Below, one piece after another: positions 43,665 through 53,905 of a DNA stretch of 64,000 nt. Source of the stretch: Streptomyces fumanus (GTDB lineage: Bacteria; Actinomycetota; Actinomycetes; Streptomycetales; Streptomycetaceae); NCBI RefSeq assembly GCF_014655295.1, contig NZ_BNBI01000012.1:203069-267068 (forward strand), read 5' to 3'. The notes beneath the pieces were generated by a model. That model searched no databases. It saw only the letters and a program-made list of their open reading frames with translations, and was not told the origin of the DNA. Within the stretch, counting starts at the first letter, position 1; each line of letters opens with the position of its first letter. The translations under genes and the position numbers were made by a program.

Positions 43665-45086
43665 ATGTCCGCACCAGCAGCCCCCGGTTCCGTCCAGTTG
43701 CCCGTCAATCCGCGGTCGCGGGTGCTCGTCGCCAGTCTCATCGGGACGACGATCGAGTTCTACGACTTCTACATCTACGCGACCGCCGCCGTGCTGGTCT
43801 TCCCCAAGCTGTTCTTCCCGAGCAGTGACCCGACCACCGCGCTGCTGTCGTCCTTCGCGGTGTTCGGCGCCGCGATGGTCGCCCGGCCGGTCGGCGCCGT
43901 CTTCTTCGGGCACCTCGGGGACCGGCTCGGCCGCAAGAGGACGCTGGTGGTCTCGCTGCTCACCATGGGGCTGGCCACCTTCCTCATCGGCGTGCTGCCC
44001 ACCTATGCGCAGGCCGGCTGGGCCGCCACCGCGCTGCTGGTGCTGATGCGGCTCGCGCAGGGCTTCGCGCTGGGCGGCGAGTGGAGCGGCGCCGCGCTGG
44101 TCGCGACCGAGAACGCGCCCAGGGGCAAGCGCGCCCTGTACGGCACCTTCCCGCAACTGGGCGCCCCGCTGGGCTTCATCATCGGCAACGGCCTGTTCCT
44201 GGTCATCGGGGCGCTGCTGCCGTCCGCGGCCGGCGCCGACCCGACCCAGCCCTCGGACGCCTTCGTGGACTGGGGCTGGCGCATCCCGTTCCTGTTCTCC
44301 GCGGTGATGGTGGCGATCGGCCTGTGGGTGCGGTCGCGGCTGGTGGAGTCGGCGGTGTTCGCCCGGACCCGGGAGGCCGGGAAGGTCCGCAAGCTGCCGC
44401 TGGCCACGGTGGTGCGGGGCCACTGGCGGCAGTTGATCCTCGGCACCTTCATCATGCTCGCCACCTACGTGCTGTTCTACCTGATGACCACGTTCTCGCT
44501 GAGCTACGGCCGCACCGCGAAGGACGCCGCCGTGCCGGGGCTGGGGTACAGCTACACCACCTTCGTGCTGATGATGATCTTCGGGGTGCTGTTCTTCGCG
44601 GTGTTCACCCTGGTCTCCGGGCCGCTCGCGGACAAGTACGGCCGCCGCGCCACCCTCGTGGTGATCACCGCGGGCATCGTCGTCTTCGGGCTGGTCTGGG
44701 TGCCGCTGATCGGCCTCGGCACGCTCGGTGTCGTCCTGTGGCTGGTCCTCGGCTTCACCCTGATGGGCCTGACCTTCGGCCCGATGGGCGCGCTGCTGCC
44801 GGAGCTCTTCCCGACCAGCGTGCGCTACACCGGCTCCGGCATCTCCTACAACGTCAGTTCGATCCTCGGAGCGGCCGTCGCCCCGTTCATCGCGGTGGCG
44901 CTGTGGGAGGCGGGCGACGGCTCGCCCTGGCTGGTCGGCGTCTACCTGTCCGCGATGGCGGTCCTGACGCTGACCGCGCTGCTGCTCGGCAAGGAGACCA
45001 AGGACGTCTCCCTCGACGACGGCGAGGCCCCGGCCGCCGACGGCGACGCCGCCCCGGCACCGTCCGCCGCCACCGCCGCCCGCTGA
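43665..45086 (+). CDS. MFS transporter, metabolite:proton symporter (MHS) type
   Basis: 473 residues from the ATG at 43665 (MSAPAAPGSVQLPVNPR). About 12 spans. MHS/ProP/ShiA hallmarks: GTTIEFYDFYIYATAAVLVFPKLFFP, HLGDRLGRKRTLVVSL (motif A), RLAQGFALGGEWSGAALVATE and LPELFPTSVRYTGSGISYN. C-terminal Ala/Asp-rich tail. Imports organic acids or compatible solutes with protons; cargo cannot be read. Follows sdaA after 119 bp and a hairpin, possibly partly cotranscribed. Confidence 0.9.
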   Translation: MSAPAAPGSVQLPVNPRSRVLVASLIGTTIEFYDFYIYATAAVLVFPKLFFPSSDPTTALLSSFAVFGAAMVARPVGAVFFGHLGDRLGRKRTLVVSLLTMGLATFLIGVLPTYAQAGWAATALLVLMRLAQGFALGGEWSGAALVATENAPRGKRALYGTFPQLGAPLGFIIGNGLFLVIGALLPSAAGADPTQPSDAFVDWGWRIPFLFSAVMVAIGLWVRSRLVESAVFARTREAGKVRKLPLATVVRGHWRQLILGTFIMLATYVLFYLMTTFSLSYGRTAKDAAVPGLGYSYTTFVLMMIFGVLFFAVFTLVSGPLADKYGRRATLVVITAGIVVFGLVWVPLIGLGTLGVVLWLVLGFTLMGLTFGPMGALLPELFPTSVRYTGSGISYNVSSILGAAVAPFIAVALWEAGDGSPWLVGVYLSAMAVLTLTALLLGKETKDVSLDDGEAPAADGDAAPAPSAATAAR

Positions 45087-45214
45087 GCGGACCGGCGTTC
45101 ACCACCGCCGTACGCCGAGCATCCGCGCGCCCGGCGTACGGTGGCCGTCGCAGGGCATAACAACAGCCTCCGTCCCCACGGCACTTCAGCCTCACCGGTA
45201 CCCGAGGGAGTCCT

Positions 45215-45772
45215 ATGCTGCGCGGCATCGACGTGAGCGCGTACCAGTCCGCCACCTACAGCACGGACGGCCTCTCCTTCGTCTTCATCAAGGCGACGGA
45301 GGGCCGTACGTGGGTCAACTCCAAGCTCTCGGCCCAGACGAAGCGGGCCCGGGACGCCGGACTCGTCGTCGGCTTCTACCACTTCCTGTGGCCGGGCAAC
45401 CTCACCGCCCAGGCCGAGTACTTCGTCGCCAAGGCCCCCGACCGCCCCGGCGACATCCTCGCCGTCGACTGGGAGACCACCGGCGACGGCACCCACGCCA
45501 GCAACGCCGAGAAGGACCGCTTCATCCGCAAGGTGAAGGAGCTGCGCCCGGACAACCGGGTGGTCCTCTACTGCAACCGGAACTTCTGGCTGAACATCGA
45601 CACCACCTCGTACGCCGGTGACGGGCTCTGGATCGCCGACTACGTCACGGCGGGCAAGCCCCGCATCAAGGCCAGGTGGCGCTTCCACCAGTACACCGAC
45701 GACCCGCTGGACAAGAACGTCGCCGACTTCGAGAGCCGGGCGGCGCTGCGGAAGTGGGCCGGGGACGCCTGA
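45215..45772 (+). CDS. glycoside hydrolase family 25 muramidase
   Basis: 185 residues, starting MLRGIDVSAYQ. GH25 catalytic acids appear as Asp6 (GIDVSAY), Glu29 (FIKATEGRT) and Asp85/Glu87 (AVDWETTG). The TIM-barrel core continues VVLYCNRNFWLN and ARWRFHQYTD. Cleaves peptidoglycan between MurNAc and GlcNAc. Unusually there is no signal peptide, membrane span or wall-binding repeat before or after the domain, so export or a cytosolic role is unclear. Phage or tailocin endolysin origin is possible but no phage genes are near. Confidence 0.88.
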   Translation: MLRGIDVSAYQSATYSTDGLSFVFIKATEGRTWVNSKLSAQTKRARDAGLVVGFYHFLWPGNLTAQAEYFVAKAPDRPGDILAVDWETTGDGTHASNAEKDRFIRKVKELRPDNRVVLYCNRNFWLNIDTTSYAGDGLWIADYVTAGKPRIKARWRFHQYTDDPLDKNVADFESRAALRKWAGDA

Positions 45773-45773
45773 G

Positions 45774-46436
45774 TCAGCCGCGGAAGTCCGCCGGGCGGTC
45801 CGGGGAAGCCTCCGCGAGGGCCTTGGTGACGGCGTCCCGGCCGGCCCGCAGGCCGTAGACCGGGGTGCCGGGCTGCTGGCGCCAGGAGTCGTCGAGGCCG
45901 CCGGCGTCCACGGTGTCGAAGCCGAGTTCGTCGATCAGGGCGCGGACCTTCGCCTTGGCCGCCTCGTCGTCGCCGGCCACCGGCAGGGCGATGCGGTCGG
46001 GGTCGCCGGCCGGGCGGTGGCGGTCGAGGATGTCCTGGGCGTAGGTGCCGTTGAACGCCTTGATCACGGGGTGGCCGAGGTGCTGTTCGGTCCAGCGGCT
46101 CTCGGTGCGGCCGTCGTCCTCGATGCCCGCGATCCGGCCGTCGCGCGGCCGCGGGTAGTAGTTGCCGGTGTCGATGACCGCGACGTCCTCGGCGGCCTCG
46201 TCGAGCAGGCCGGAGGGCAGGTCCGGGACCGCCTTCAGGGGGATGGCGACGACCACGACCTCGGCGCCGCGCGCCGCCTCCGCCACCGGGACCGGCCGGG
46301 CGCCGGTCTCCTCGGCGAGCGCGGTGAGGGTTTCCGGACCGCGCGAGTTGGCGACCGAGACCTCGTGTCCGAGGGCGGTGAGCCGCCGGGTGAGGTTGCC
46401 GCCGATGTTGCCCGCGCCGATGATGCCGATCTTCAT
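45774..46436 (-). CDS. NADPH-binding oxidoreductase (F420-dependent NADP reductase-like)
   Basis: 220 residues. Begins MKIGIIGAGNIGGNLTRRLTALG, the GxGxxG dinucleotide fold of the NADPH:F420 reductase family. Then SRGPETL, EVVVVAIPLKAV and VIDTGNYYPRPRDG, and FNGTYAQDIL. A DUF-type C-terminal part follows. It could couple NADPH to coenzyme F420, which Streptomyces makes, but some family members use other acceptors. Convergent with the muramidase gene (1 bp gap). Confidence 0.82.
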   Translation of the reverse strand: MKIGIIGAGNIGGNLTRRLTALGHEVSVANSRGPETLTALAEETGARPVPVAEAARGAEVVVVAIPLKAVPDLPSGLLDEAAEDVAVIDTGNYYPRPRDGRIAGIEDDGRTESRWTEQHLGHPVIKAFNGTYAQDILDRHRPAGDPDRIALPVAGDDEAAKAKVRALIDELGFDTVDAGGLDDSWRQQPGTPVYGLRAGRDAVTKALAEASPDRPADFRG

Positions 46437-46578
46437 GGGTGACTCGCCTGGCCTTCCGGGTCGTGAGGGGTGACACGCCGTTGAGGATCGGTAACCGGTC
46501 CGGCGGGCGGGCTATTCCTCCGTACGCCCGAACAGGTGGACGCCCGTCCGCTCACCGGACGGGCGTCCACCTCGGCCG

Positions 46579-46791
46579 TCACTTGTCCAGGTACGCCCAG
46601 AACTCGTCGAACGACAGCAGCTTGTCGCCGTTCAGGTCCCGGCTGTTGATGATGGCCTCCGCGACGGACTCGGTGACGTTCCAGTCGCCCCCCTGGGCCA
46701 GGGCGGTCTTGAACTCGGCCGGCGTGATGAGACCGTCGCCGTCCGCGTCGATCCGGTCGAACTGCCTGCGTGCTTCCTCGATGTCCGCCAC
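46579..46791 (-). CDS. two-EF-hand calcium-binding protein
   Basis: 70 residues from the GTG at 46791 (GAGGGG about 8 nt upstream); an ATG five codons earlier is poorly spaced. Two EF-hand loops: DADGDGLITPAE (15-26) and DLNGDKLLSFDE (52-63), each with acidic residues at 1, 3, 5 and 12. Small Streptomyces calcium sensors of this type occur widely. Binds Ca2+; partner unknown. The stop is followed by a GACGGGCGTCC palindrome-like hairpin near 46540-46570. Confidence 0.88.
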   Translation of the reverse strand: MADIEEARRQFDRIDADGDGLITPAEFKTALAQGGDWNVTESVAEAIINSRDLNGDKLLSFDEFWAYLDK

Positions 46792-46905
46792 CGATCCGCC
46801 CCTCATCCTCGTGCGCTGGTCGTGCTGTGGTCGTCGTACTGACGCAGGTCAGATTAACGTTCCGCCCGAGCGGCCGGTGGCACGGGGGACGCCGGTCCGC
46901 GGTGG

Positions 46906-47430
46906 TCAGCCGGTGCGCGGGGCGTCCCGGTCGGCGCAGACCCGCAGCTCGAACCAGGTCGTCTTGCCGCGCGGCAGCAGGTCGACGCCCCAGCGGTCGG
47001 AGAGCTTGTCGACCAGGAACAGGCCCCGGCCGCTGAGGTCCAGCGGCCGGACCGGCAGCAGGCAGGGCAGGGCCCGGGAGGGGTCGCGGACCTCGACCCG
47101 GATCCAGTGCGGGCGGCGGCGCAGGCGCAGGCCGAAGACGCGGGCGCCGGTGTGCCGTACGGCGTTGCCGACCAGCTCGGAGACGAGCAGGACGGTGTCC
47201 TCGGTGACCTTGGGGCCGAGGCTCCACTGGCGCAGGACCACCACCTGGGCGAGCCGGCGCGCGACGGCGGCGGACTCGGGGCGGGAGGGCAGCGGGACCT
47301 CGGCCTGCGTGGGGTCGCCGAACAGCTCCAGCGCCTTCAGCGCGTGCTCGTCCTCGATCGCCGGGGACCAGCGCGCCGCGGTGGCGCGTGCGGCGCCCCG
47401 CGGCTGTTCGGTGTCCTCCAGCCCCGCCAT
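46906..47430 (-). CDS. anti-sigma-factor-type ATPase (RsbW/HATPase_c family)
   Basis: 174 residues from the ATG at 47430 (MAGLEDTEQPRGAARATAA; GGGGGA upstream). GHKL ATPase fold with N-box ELVGNAVRHTGARVFGL and later DLSGRGLFLVDKLSDRWGVD. Streptomyces has dozens of such RsbW-like kinases acting on anti-anti-sigma factors. No sigma factor or STAS partner is adjacent, so target unknown. The ~50 residues upstream in the same frame are unlikely to be translated. Confidence 0.82.
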   Translation of the reverse strand: MAGLEDTEQPRGAARATAARWSPAIEDEHALKALELFGDPTQAEVPLPSRPESAAVARRLAQVVVLRQWSLGPKVTEDTVLLVSELVGNAVRHTGARVFGLRLRRRPHWIRVEVRDPSRALPCLLPVRPLDLSGRGLFLVDKLSDRWGVDLLPRGKTTWFELRVCADRDAPRTG

Positions 47431-47703
47431 TCCCCCATCATGGCCGCCCGGGGCGGTCCGGGGGGCCGTTCCCGGGGAATGCGCGTGCGTCGAGCGTCCG
47501 CCCGCCGGCAGTCGTCCGGCATATGCCACCGGCAGATCGGGCTGCCGGAAAACGCTTCTGACCTGGGCGGACGGTTCGACCGGAGGCAATCGACGGGCTC
47601 CCTCGGGAAGGCTGGCGCAAAGGCGCCCTCAGGCTGCCATAAACCGCCCCAACGAGGGAACCGCATCAGACGGCGCGTCAACAGCAAGCCTTCCGGGGGA
47701 TGT
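47431..47703. other. intergenic region upstream of the RsbW-like gene
   Basis: 273 bp between the enoyl-CoA hydratase stop and the RsbW-like start, both minus strand. Contains a GGCAT-ATGCC-like palindrome near 47520 but nothing assignable. Confidence 0.4.
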
Positions 47704-48471
47704 TCAGAGGAACTGCGCCTTCCCGGGCCCGTCCTCGACGAAGCTGCGCATCCCCCGCTCCCGGTCCTCGGTGGCGAACAGACCGGCGAACCAGGTGCGT
47801 TCGACGGCGAGGCCGGTCTCCAGGTCCGTCTCCAGGCCGGTGTCGACGGCCTCCTTCGCCGCGCGCAGGGCGGTGGCGGGGCCCCGGGCCAGCCGGGCCG
47901 CCCAGGCGTGGGCCTGCGGGTAGACCTCGGCGGCCGGCACCACCCGGTCCACCAGGCCCAGGGTGAGTGCCTCGGCGGCCCCGACCTGGCGGCCGGTGAA
48001 AATGAGGTCCTTGGCCCGGGACGGGCCGATCAGCCGGGACAGCCGCTGGGTGCCGCCGGCGCCGGGGATCAGGCCGAGCAGGATCTCGGGCTGGCCGAGC
48101 TTGGCGTCCTCGGCGGCGATCCGGTAGTCCGCGCAGAGCGCCAGTTCGCAGCCGCCGCCCAGCGCGTAGCCGGTCACGGCCGCCACCACCGGCTTGGGGA
48201 TGCGGGCGACGGCCGTGAAGGAGTCCTGCAGCGCGCGGGCGCGCCCGACCATCGCCGCGTGGTCCATCGCCCGCATCTCCTTGATGTCCGCGCCGGCCGC
48301 GAACACCTTCTCCCCGCCGTAGAGCACCACGGCGCGGACGTCCGCGCGGCCCGCGGCCTCCTCGGCCAGTTCCTTCAGGCGGTCCTGGGTGGCGGTGTCC
48401 AGCGCGTTCATGGGCGGGCGGGCCAGGCGCAGGGTGCCGACGCCGTCCGCGACTTCGAGGGTCACTGTCAT
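47704..48471 (-). CDS. enoyl-CoA hydratase/isomerase family protein
   Basis: 255 residues. Crotonase fold: FAAGADIKEMRAM (first oxyanion hole), YALGGGCELALCADYRIA (second) and GQPEILLGLIPGAGGTQRLSRLIG with both catalytic Glu positions (in CEL and PEI) occupied. Ends with TEDRERGMRSFVEDG, typical of true enoyl-CoA hydratases. Hydrates 2-enoyl-CoA in fatty acid breakdown. No operon partners of beta-oxidation are adjacent. Confidence 0.9.
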   Translation of the reverse strand: MTVTLEVADGVGTLRLARPPMNALDTATQDRLKELAEEAAGRADVRAVVLYGGEKVFAAGADIKEMRAMDHAAMVGRARALQDSFTAVARIPKPVVAAVTGYALGGGCELALCADYRIAAEDAKLGQPEILLGLIPGAGGTQRLSRLIGPSRAKDLIFTGRQVGAAEALTLGLVDRVVPAAEVYPQAHAWAARLARGPATALRAAKEAVDTGLETDLETGLAVERTWFAGLFATEDRERGMRSFVEDGPGKAQFL

Positions 48472-48531
48472 GCCCAGAGGTTAACGGGCACTAACGGCGT
48501 CGGCGAGGGCCCGGTGCGGGCCCGCGCGGGG

Positions 48532-49773
48532 TCAGGACGTCCACTTCTCCCAGGACATGTTCCAGCCGTTGTAGCCGTTGTCCGGGGCGACGGTGGCGTC
48601 GTCGGAGTTCTTGACCACGACCACGTCCCCGATCATCGAGTTGGCGAAGAACCAGGCGCCCGGCGCGTTCTCGTCCCAGCCGCCGCGGGTGTCGCGCAGG
48701 CCGACGCAGCCGTGGCTGGCGTTGCGGTTGCCGAAGGCGTCGCCGCCCCAGTAGTTGCCGTGGATGAAGGTGCCGGAGGTGGTCAGGCGCATGGCGTGCG
48801 GCACGTCCTTGATGTCGTACTCGCCGCCGTAGCCGACCGTCTCGCCGTTCATGCGGGTCACCGAGAGCTTCTCGCTGATGACCATCTGGCCGTTCCAGGT
48901 CTCGTAGCCGGGGGCGCCGGTGGTGACCGGGAGGGTCTTGACGGTCTTGCCGTCGCGGGTGACCTTCATGGTGAGCTTCTTGGCGTCGACCACGGAGACC
49001 TGGTTGCGGCCGATGGTGAAGGAGACCTTCTTGGCCTGCTCGCCGTAGACGCCCTCGCGGCCCTCGACGCCGTCCAGGTTGAGGTCGACGGTGACCTTGG
49101 TGCCGGCCTTCCAGTACTTCTCGGGCCGGAAGTCGAGGCGGTCGTTGCCGAACCAGTGGCCCTCGACCTCGACGGCCGGTTCGGTCTTGATGCTGATGGA
49201 CTTCTCGACGTCCTCGGGGTTGGTGATGCCCCGGGTGAAGCGGATCGAGAACGGCATTCCGACGCCGACCTTTGAGCCGTCCTCGGGGGTGAACTCGCCG
49301 ATGAAGGTGTTCTTCGGCGTCAGCGTGGTGAAGCGGGAGTCCTCCGCGGCCGTGCGGCCCTCGGCGTCCTTGGCGACCGCGTGCACGCTGTACGTGGTGG
49401 AGGCGGCCAGGTGGGTGGAGGGCGTCCAGGTGGCGCCGTCCCCGGATATCTTCCCGTCGACCCGCTGCCCCTTCGCGTCCTTGACCTCGACCTCGGTCAG
49501 CTTGCCCTTGGCGGCGGCTATCTTGAGGGCGCCGCTGGTGTCCACCGACTTGGCCCCGTTCTCGGGGGCGATGGTGACGACGGCCTCGGACTGCTTGCTC
49601 CGGGCGGCGGTGGCGTCCTTGTCCCCGCCCTTGCCGGACCCGCCGGAGTCCGACCCTCCGCCGCCGCACGCGGTGACCGCCAGCAGCAGCGCTCCGACGA
49701 CGAGGGCCGGCAGCCTCCTGCCGTTCCGCCCCCGTATGCCCGCCGTCGTCCCTGATATCGGACGCACGTTCAA
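48532..49773 (-). CDS. L,D-transpeptidase lipoprotein (YkuD), copy 1
   Basis: 413 residues. Lipoprotein signal ending AVTACGG, then a Gly/Ser linker and two Ig-like domains (APENGAKSVDTSG ... TWTPSTHLAASTTYSVHAV; TPEDGSKVGVGMPFSIRF). The YkuD catalytic domain has SGTFIHGNYWGG and NASHGCVGLRDTRG with Cys356. It makes 3-3 peptidoglycan cross-links outside the membrane and resists most penicillins. Start is TTG at 49773 (GGGGAG 5 nt upstream) or GTG at 49767. A paralogue follows upstream on the same strand. Confidence 0.9.
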   Translation of the reverse strand: MNVRPISGTTAGIRGRNGRRLPALVVGALLLAVTACGGGGSDSGGSGKGGDKDATAARSKQSEAVVTIAPENGAKSVDTSGALKIAAAKGKLTEVEVKDAKGQRVDGKISGDGATWTPSTHLAASTTYSVHAVAKDAEGRTAAEDSRFTTLTPKNTFIGEFTPEDGSKVGVGMPFSIRFTRGITNPEDVEKSISIKTEPAVEVEGHWFGNDRLDFRPEKYWKAGTKVTVDLNLDGVEGREGVYGEQAKKVSFTIGRNQVSVVDAKKLTMKVTRDGKTVKTLPVTTGAPGYETWNGQMVISEKLSVTRMNGETVGYGGEYDIKDVPHAMRLTTSGTFIHGNYWGGDAFGNRNASHGCVGLRDTRGGWDENAPGAWFFANSMIGDVVVVKNSDDATVAPDNGYNGWNMSWEKWTS

Positions 49774-49812
49774 CTTGTCTCCCCTCGCCGGGCCCGGTCC
49801 GGCCCCACCCCT

Positions 49813-49830
49813 GGTGCGCCTGCGCGCACC
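49813..49830. terminator. compact hairpin between the two L,D-transpeptidase genes
   Basis: GGTGCGC-CTGC-GCGCACC, perfect 7-bp arms with 4-nt loop. It lies 85 bp past copy 2's stop and 40 bp before copy 1's start. Either terminates copy 2 or sits in the leader of copy 1. Confidence 0.5.
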
Positions 49831-49914
49831 GGCGCATAGTAACCGCAGGCCAGGGGCGGTTTGCAGGGGTCGATTGTCACTGTTGTGTACCGAGCCGGGC
49901 CCGGTGCGGCGGGG

Positions 49915-51138
49915 TCAGTCCAGTGCGCTGCCCGCCCGCCACGCCCGCCAGCTCATGTTCCAGCCACCGAGTCCATTGCCGGGAGCGACCTTCTTGTCCT
50001 TGCTGCGGATCACCTCCACGACATCGCCGACCAGGCTGCGGTCGAAGAACCAGCCGGCCGGGGTGTCCGCCCCGCCGCCCTTGACGTCCCGGAGCCCGAT
50101 GCAGCCGTGGCTGACATTCGCCCGGCCGAACACGTGGCGCGGGGCCCAGTAGTTGCCGTGCAGGAAGGTGCCGGAGTCGGTCAGGCGCAGGGCGTGCGGC
50201 ACGTCCTTGATGTCGTACTCCCCGCCGAAGCCGACCGTGCGGCTGTTCATCCGGGTCACGTCGAGCATCTCGGTGACCACCATCTTGCCGTTGTACGTGG
50301 TGGTCTTCGCGGCGCCCGCGGTGATCGGCACGGTGGCCAGGAGTTGCCCGTCGCGGCGGACCTTCATGGTCTTGGCGGCGGCGTCCACCACCGAGACCTG
50401 GTGCCGGCCGACGGTGAAGGCGACCGTCTTGTGCTGGAGCCCGTAGACGCCCGGGGCGCCCTCCACGTCGCGCAGCCTCAGGGCGACGGTGACCTCGGTG
50501 CCGGGCTTCCAGTAGCGCCGGGGCCGGAAGTCGAGGCGGTCCCGGCCGAACCAGTGCGGGCGGATCTCCACGGCCGGGCGCGCGGTGACCGTCACGGCGC
50601 GTTCGACGGCGGCGCGGTCGGCGATCGCCCGGTTGAACTCCAGGGAGACGATCATGCCGGTGCCGACGGTGGAGCGGTCCTCGGGGGTGACGTAGCCGAT
50701 GAACCGCTTCTCCGGGACGTACGTGGTGAAGGCGGCGTGCCGGGCGGAGCGGCGGCCCGTGTCGTCCACGGCGACGGCGTCGACGGTGTACCGCGCGGCG
50801 AGCGCCAGCCGCCCGTCGTCGGGCTCCCAGCGCCGGCCGTCGGCGGAGATCCGGCCGGACACCGGGGTCTGCCGGGCGTCCTGGGACCTGACCACCGTCA
50901 CCGACTCCAGGCGCCCGCGGGGCACCCGGACGGACAGGTGCCGGCCGGGCCGTACGCCCCGGTCGCCGTCGTCGGGGGAGATCCGGATCAGGTCCTCGGC
51001 GGCGGGGGGCTTGCCGAGGATGCCGCCCGGTCCGGTGCCGGCGGTGCAGCCGGCCGCGCCGGCCAGCGCTCCCGCCCAGGTCAGTACGGCGGCCAGGACG
51101 GCCGCCACGCGTCGTGCGCGCCCGTGTTCGTGCCTCAC
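49915..51138 (-). CDS. L,D-transpeptidase lipoprotein (YkuD), copy 2
   Basis: 407 residues from the GTG at 51138 (another GTG at 51144 is possible). Signal with lipobox-like AGAAGC; Ig-like domains paralleling copy 1 (SPDDGDRGVRPGRHLSVRV; TPEDRSTVGTGMIVSLEF). YkuD motifs SGTFLHGNYWAP and NVSHGCIGLRDVKG with Cys346. Shares long identical blocks with copy 1 (GFGGEYDIKDVPHA, WNMSW), so the pair is a tandem duplication. Divergent from glgX. Confidence 0.9.
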   Translation of the reverse strand: MRHEHGRARRVAAVLAAVLTWAGALAGAAGCTAGTGPGGILGKPPAAEDLIRISPDDGDRGVRPGRHLSVRVPRGRLESVTVVRSQDARQTPVSGRISADGRRWEPDDGRLALAARYTVDAVAVDDTGRRSARHAAFTTYVPEKRFIGYVTPEDRSTVGTGMIVSLEFNRAIADRAAVERAVTVTARPAVEIRPHWFGRDRLDFRPRRYWKPGTEVTVALRLRDVEGAPGVYGLQHKTVAFTVGRHQVSVVDAAAKTMKVRRDGQLLATVPITAGAAKTTTYNGKMVVTEMLDVTRMNSRTVGFGGEYDIKDVPHALRLTDSGTFLHGNYWAPRHVFGRANVSHGCIGLRDVKGGGADTPAGWFFDRSLVGDVVEVIRSKDKKVAPGNGLGGWNMSWRAWRAGSALD

Positions 51139-51301
51139 ATCCACCCGTAACGACCGGTCGGCCCCGGGGAAACGTGAGTGCGAGCCACGCGCTGGGAAGA
51201 ACACTGAGGAGGACCACGCGACACGGAGCGGCGGCCGGGACGCCGTACGCCCTGTTCGTCCGTGCGGGCCGGTCGTTCCACGAGCCGCGGGAGGCGGACA
51301 G

Positions 51302-53596
<2,295 letters not shown>

Positions 53597-53734
53597 CGCA
53601 CCGTCCCCGCCGCCCTGCCGACGCCCGGTCACGCCGGCCCGCTGACGCACCGTCCCCCGCCGACGTTGCGGGTCCGTGAAATCGCCGACGATCTTCTTGA
53701 CCGGCGTCCGGCCGGGCTGGGAACGTCCCTGGTC
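53597..53734. other. spacer between glgX and the leader peptide
   Basis: 138 bp. A CCGCCGACG-type imperfect repeat (GCTGACGCACCGTCCCC near 53595 and 53641) and the probable promoter of the leader peptide. No gene seen. Confidence 0.4.
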
Positions 53735-53830
53735 ATGAGGACTGCCGCTGCCCGCAGGGTCGTGCGCGTCGCACTCGTGCGGCGACGCCACGTCGACCTG
53801 TGCCGCCAGTCCGGCGCGCTCTGTCACTGA
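53735..53830 (+). CDS. cysteine-type regulatory leader peptide (31 aa)
   Basis: 31 codons from the ATG at 53735 to TGA, ending RRRHVDLCRQSGALCH. The RRxHVDL-R-S--LC pattern is the known actinobacterial leader peptide family found ahead of sulfur-assimilation genes, where stalling at Cys codons senses cysteine. Two Cys codons are near the end. It lies 75 bp ahead of a sulfatase, a fitting target. The gap to the sulfatase start is strongly pyrimidine-rich (CCTCTTTCCTCCCTCC), which could mask a ribosome site. TTGACC at 53697 may be the -35 box. Too short for most gene callers. Confidence 0.8.
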   Translation: MRTAAARRVVRVALVRRRHVDLCRQSGALCH

Positions 53831-53905
53831 CCCGCGCCCCCGCCTCACCCTCACCCCCCGCTCGCTCTGCTCCTCTTTCCTCCCTCCTTCCCCTGGGGAT
53901 CACGC

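Noticed and set aside
45215..45772. prophage remnant
   Set aside because: The muramidase is the only phage-like gene; neighbours are ordinary chromosomal genes and no att repeats or integrase are visible.
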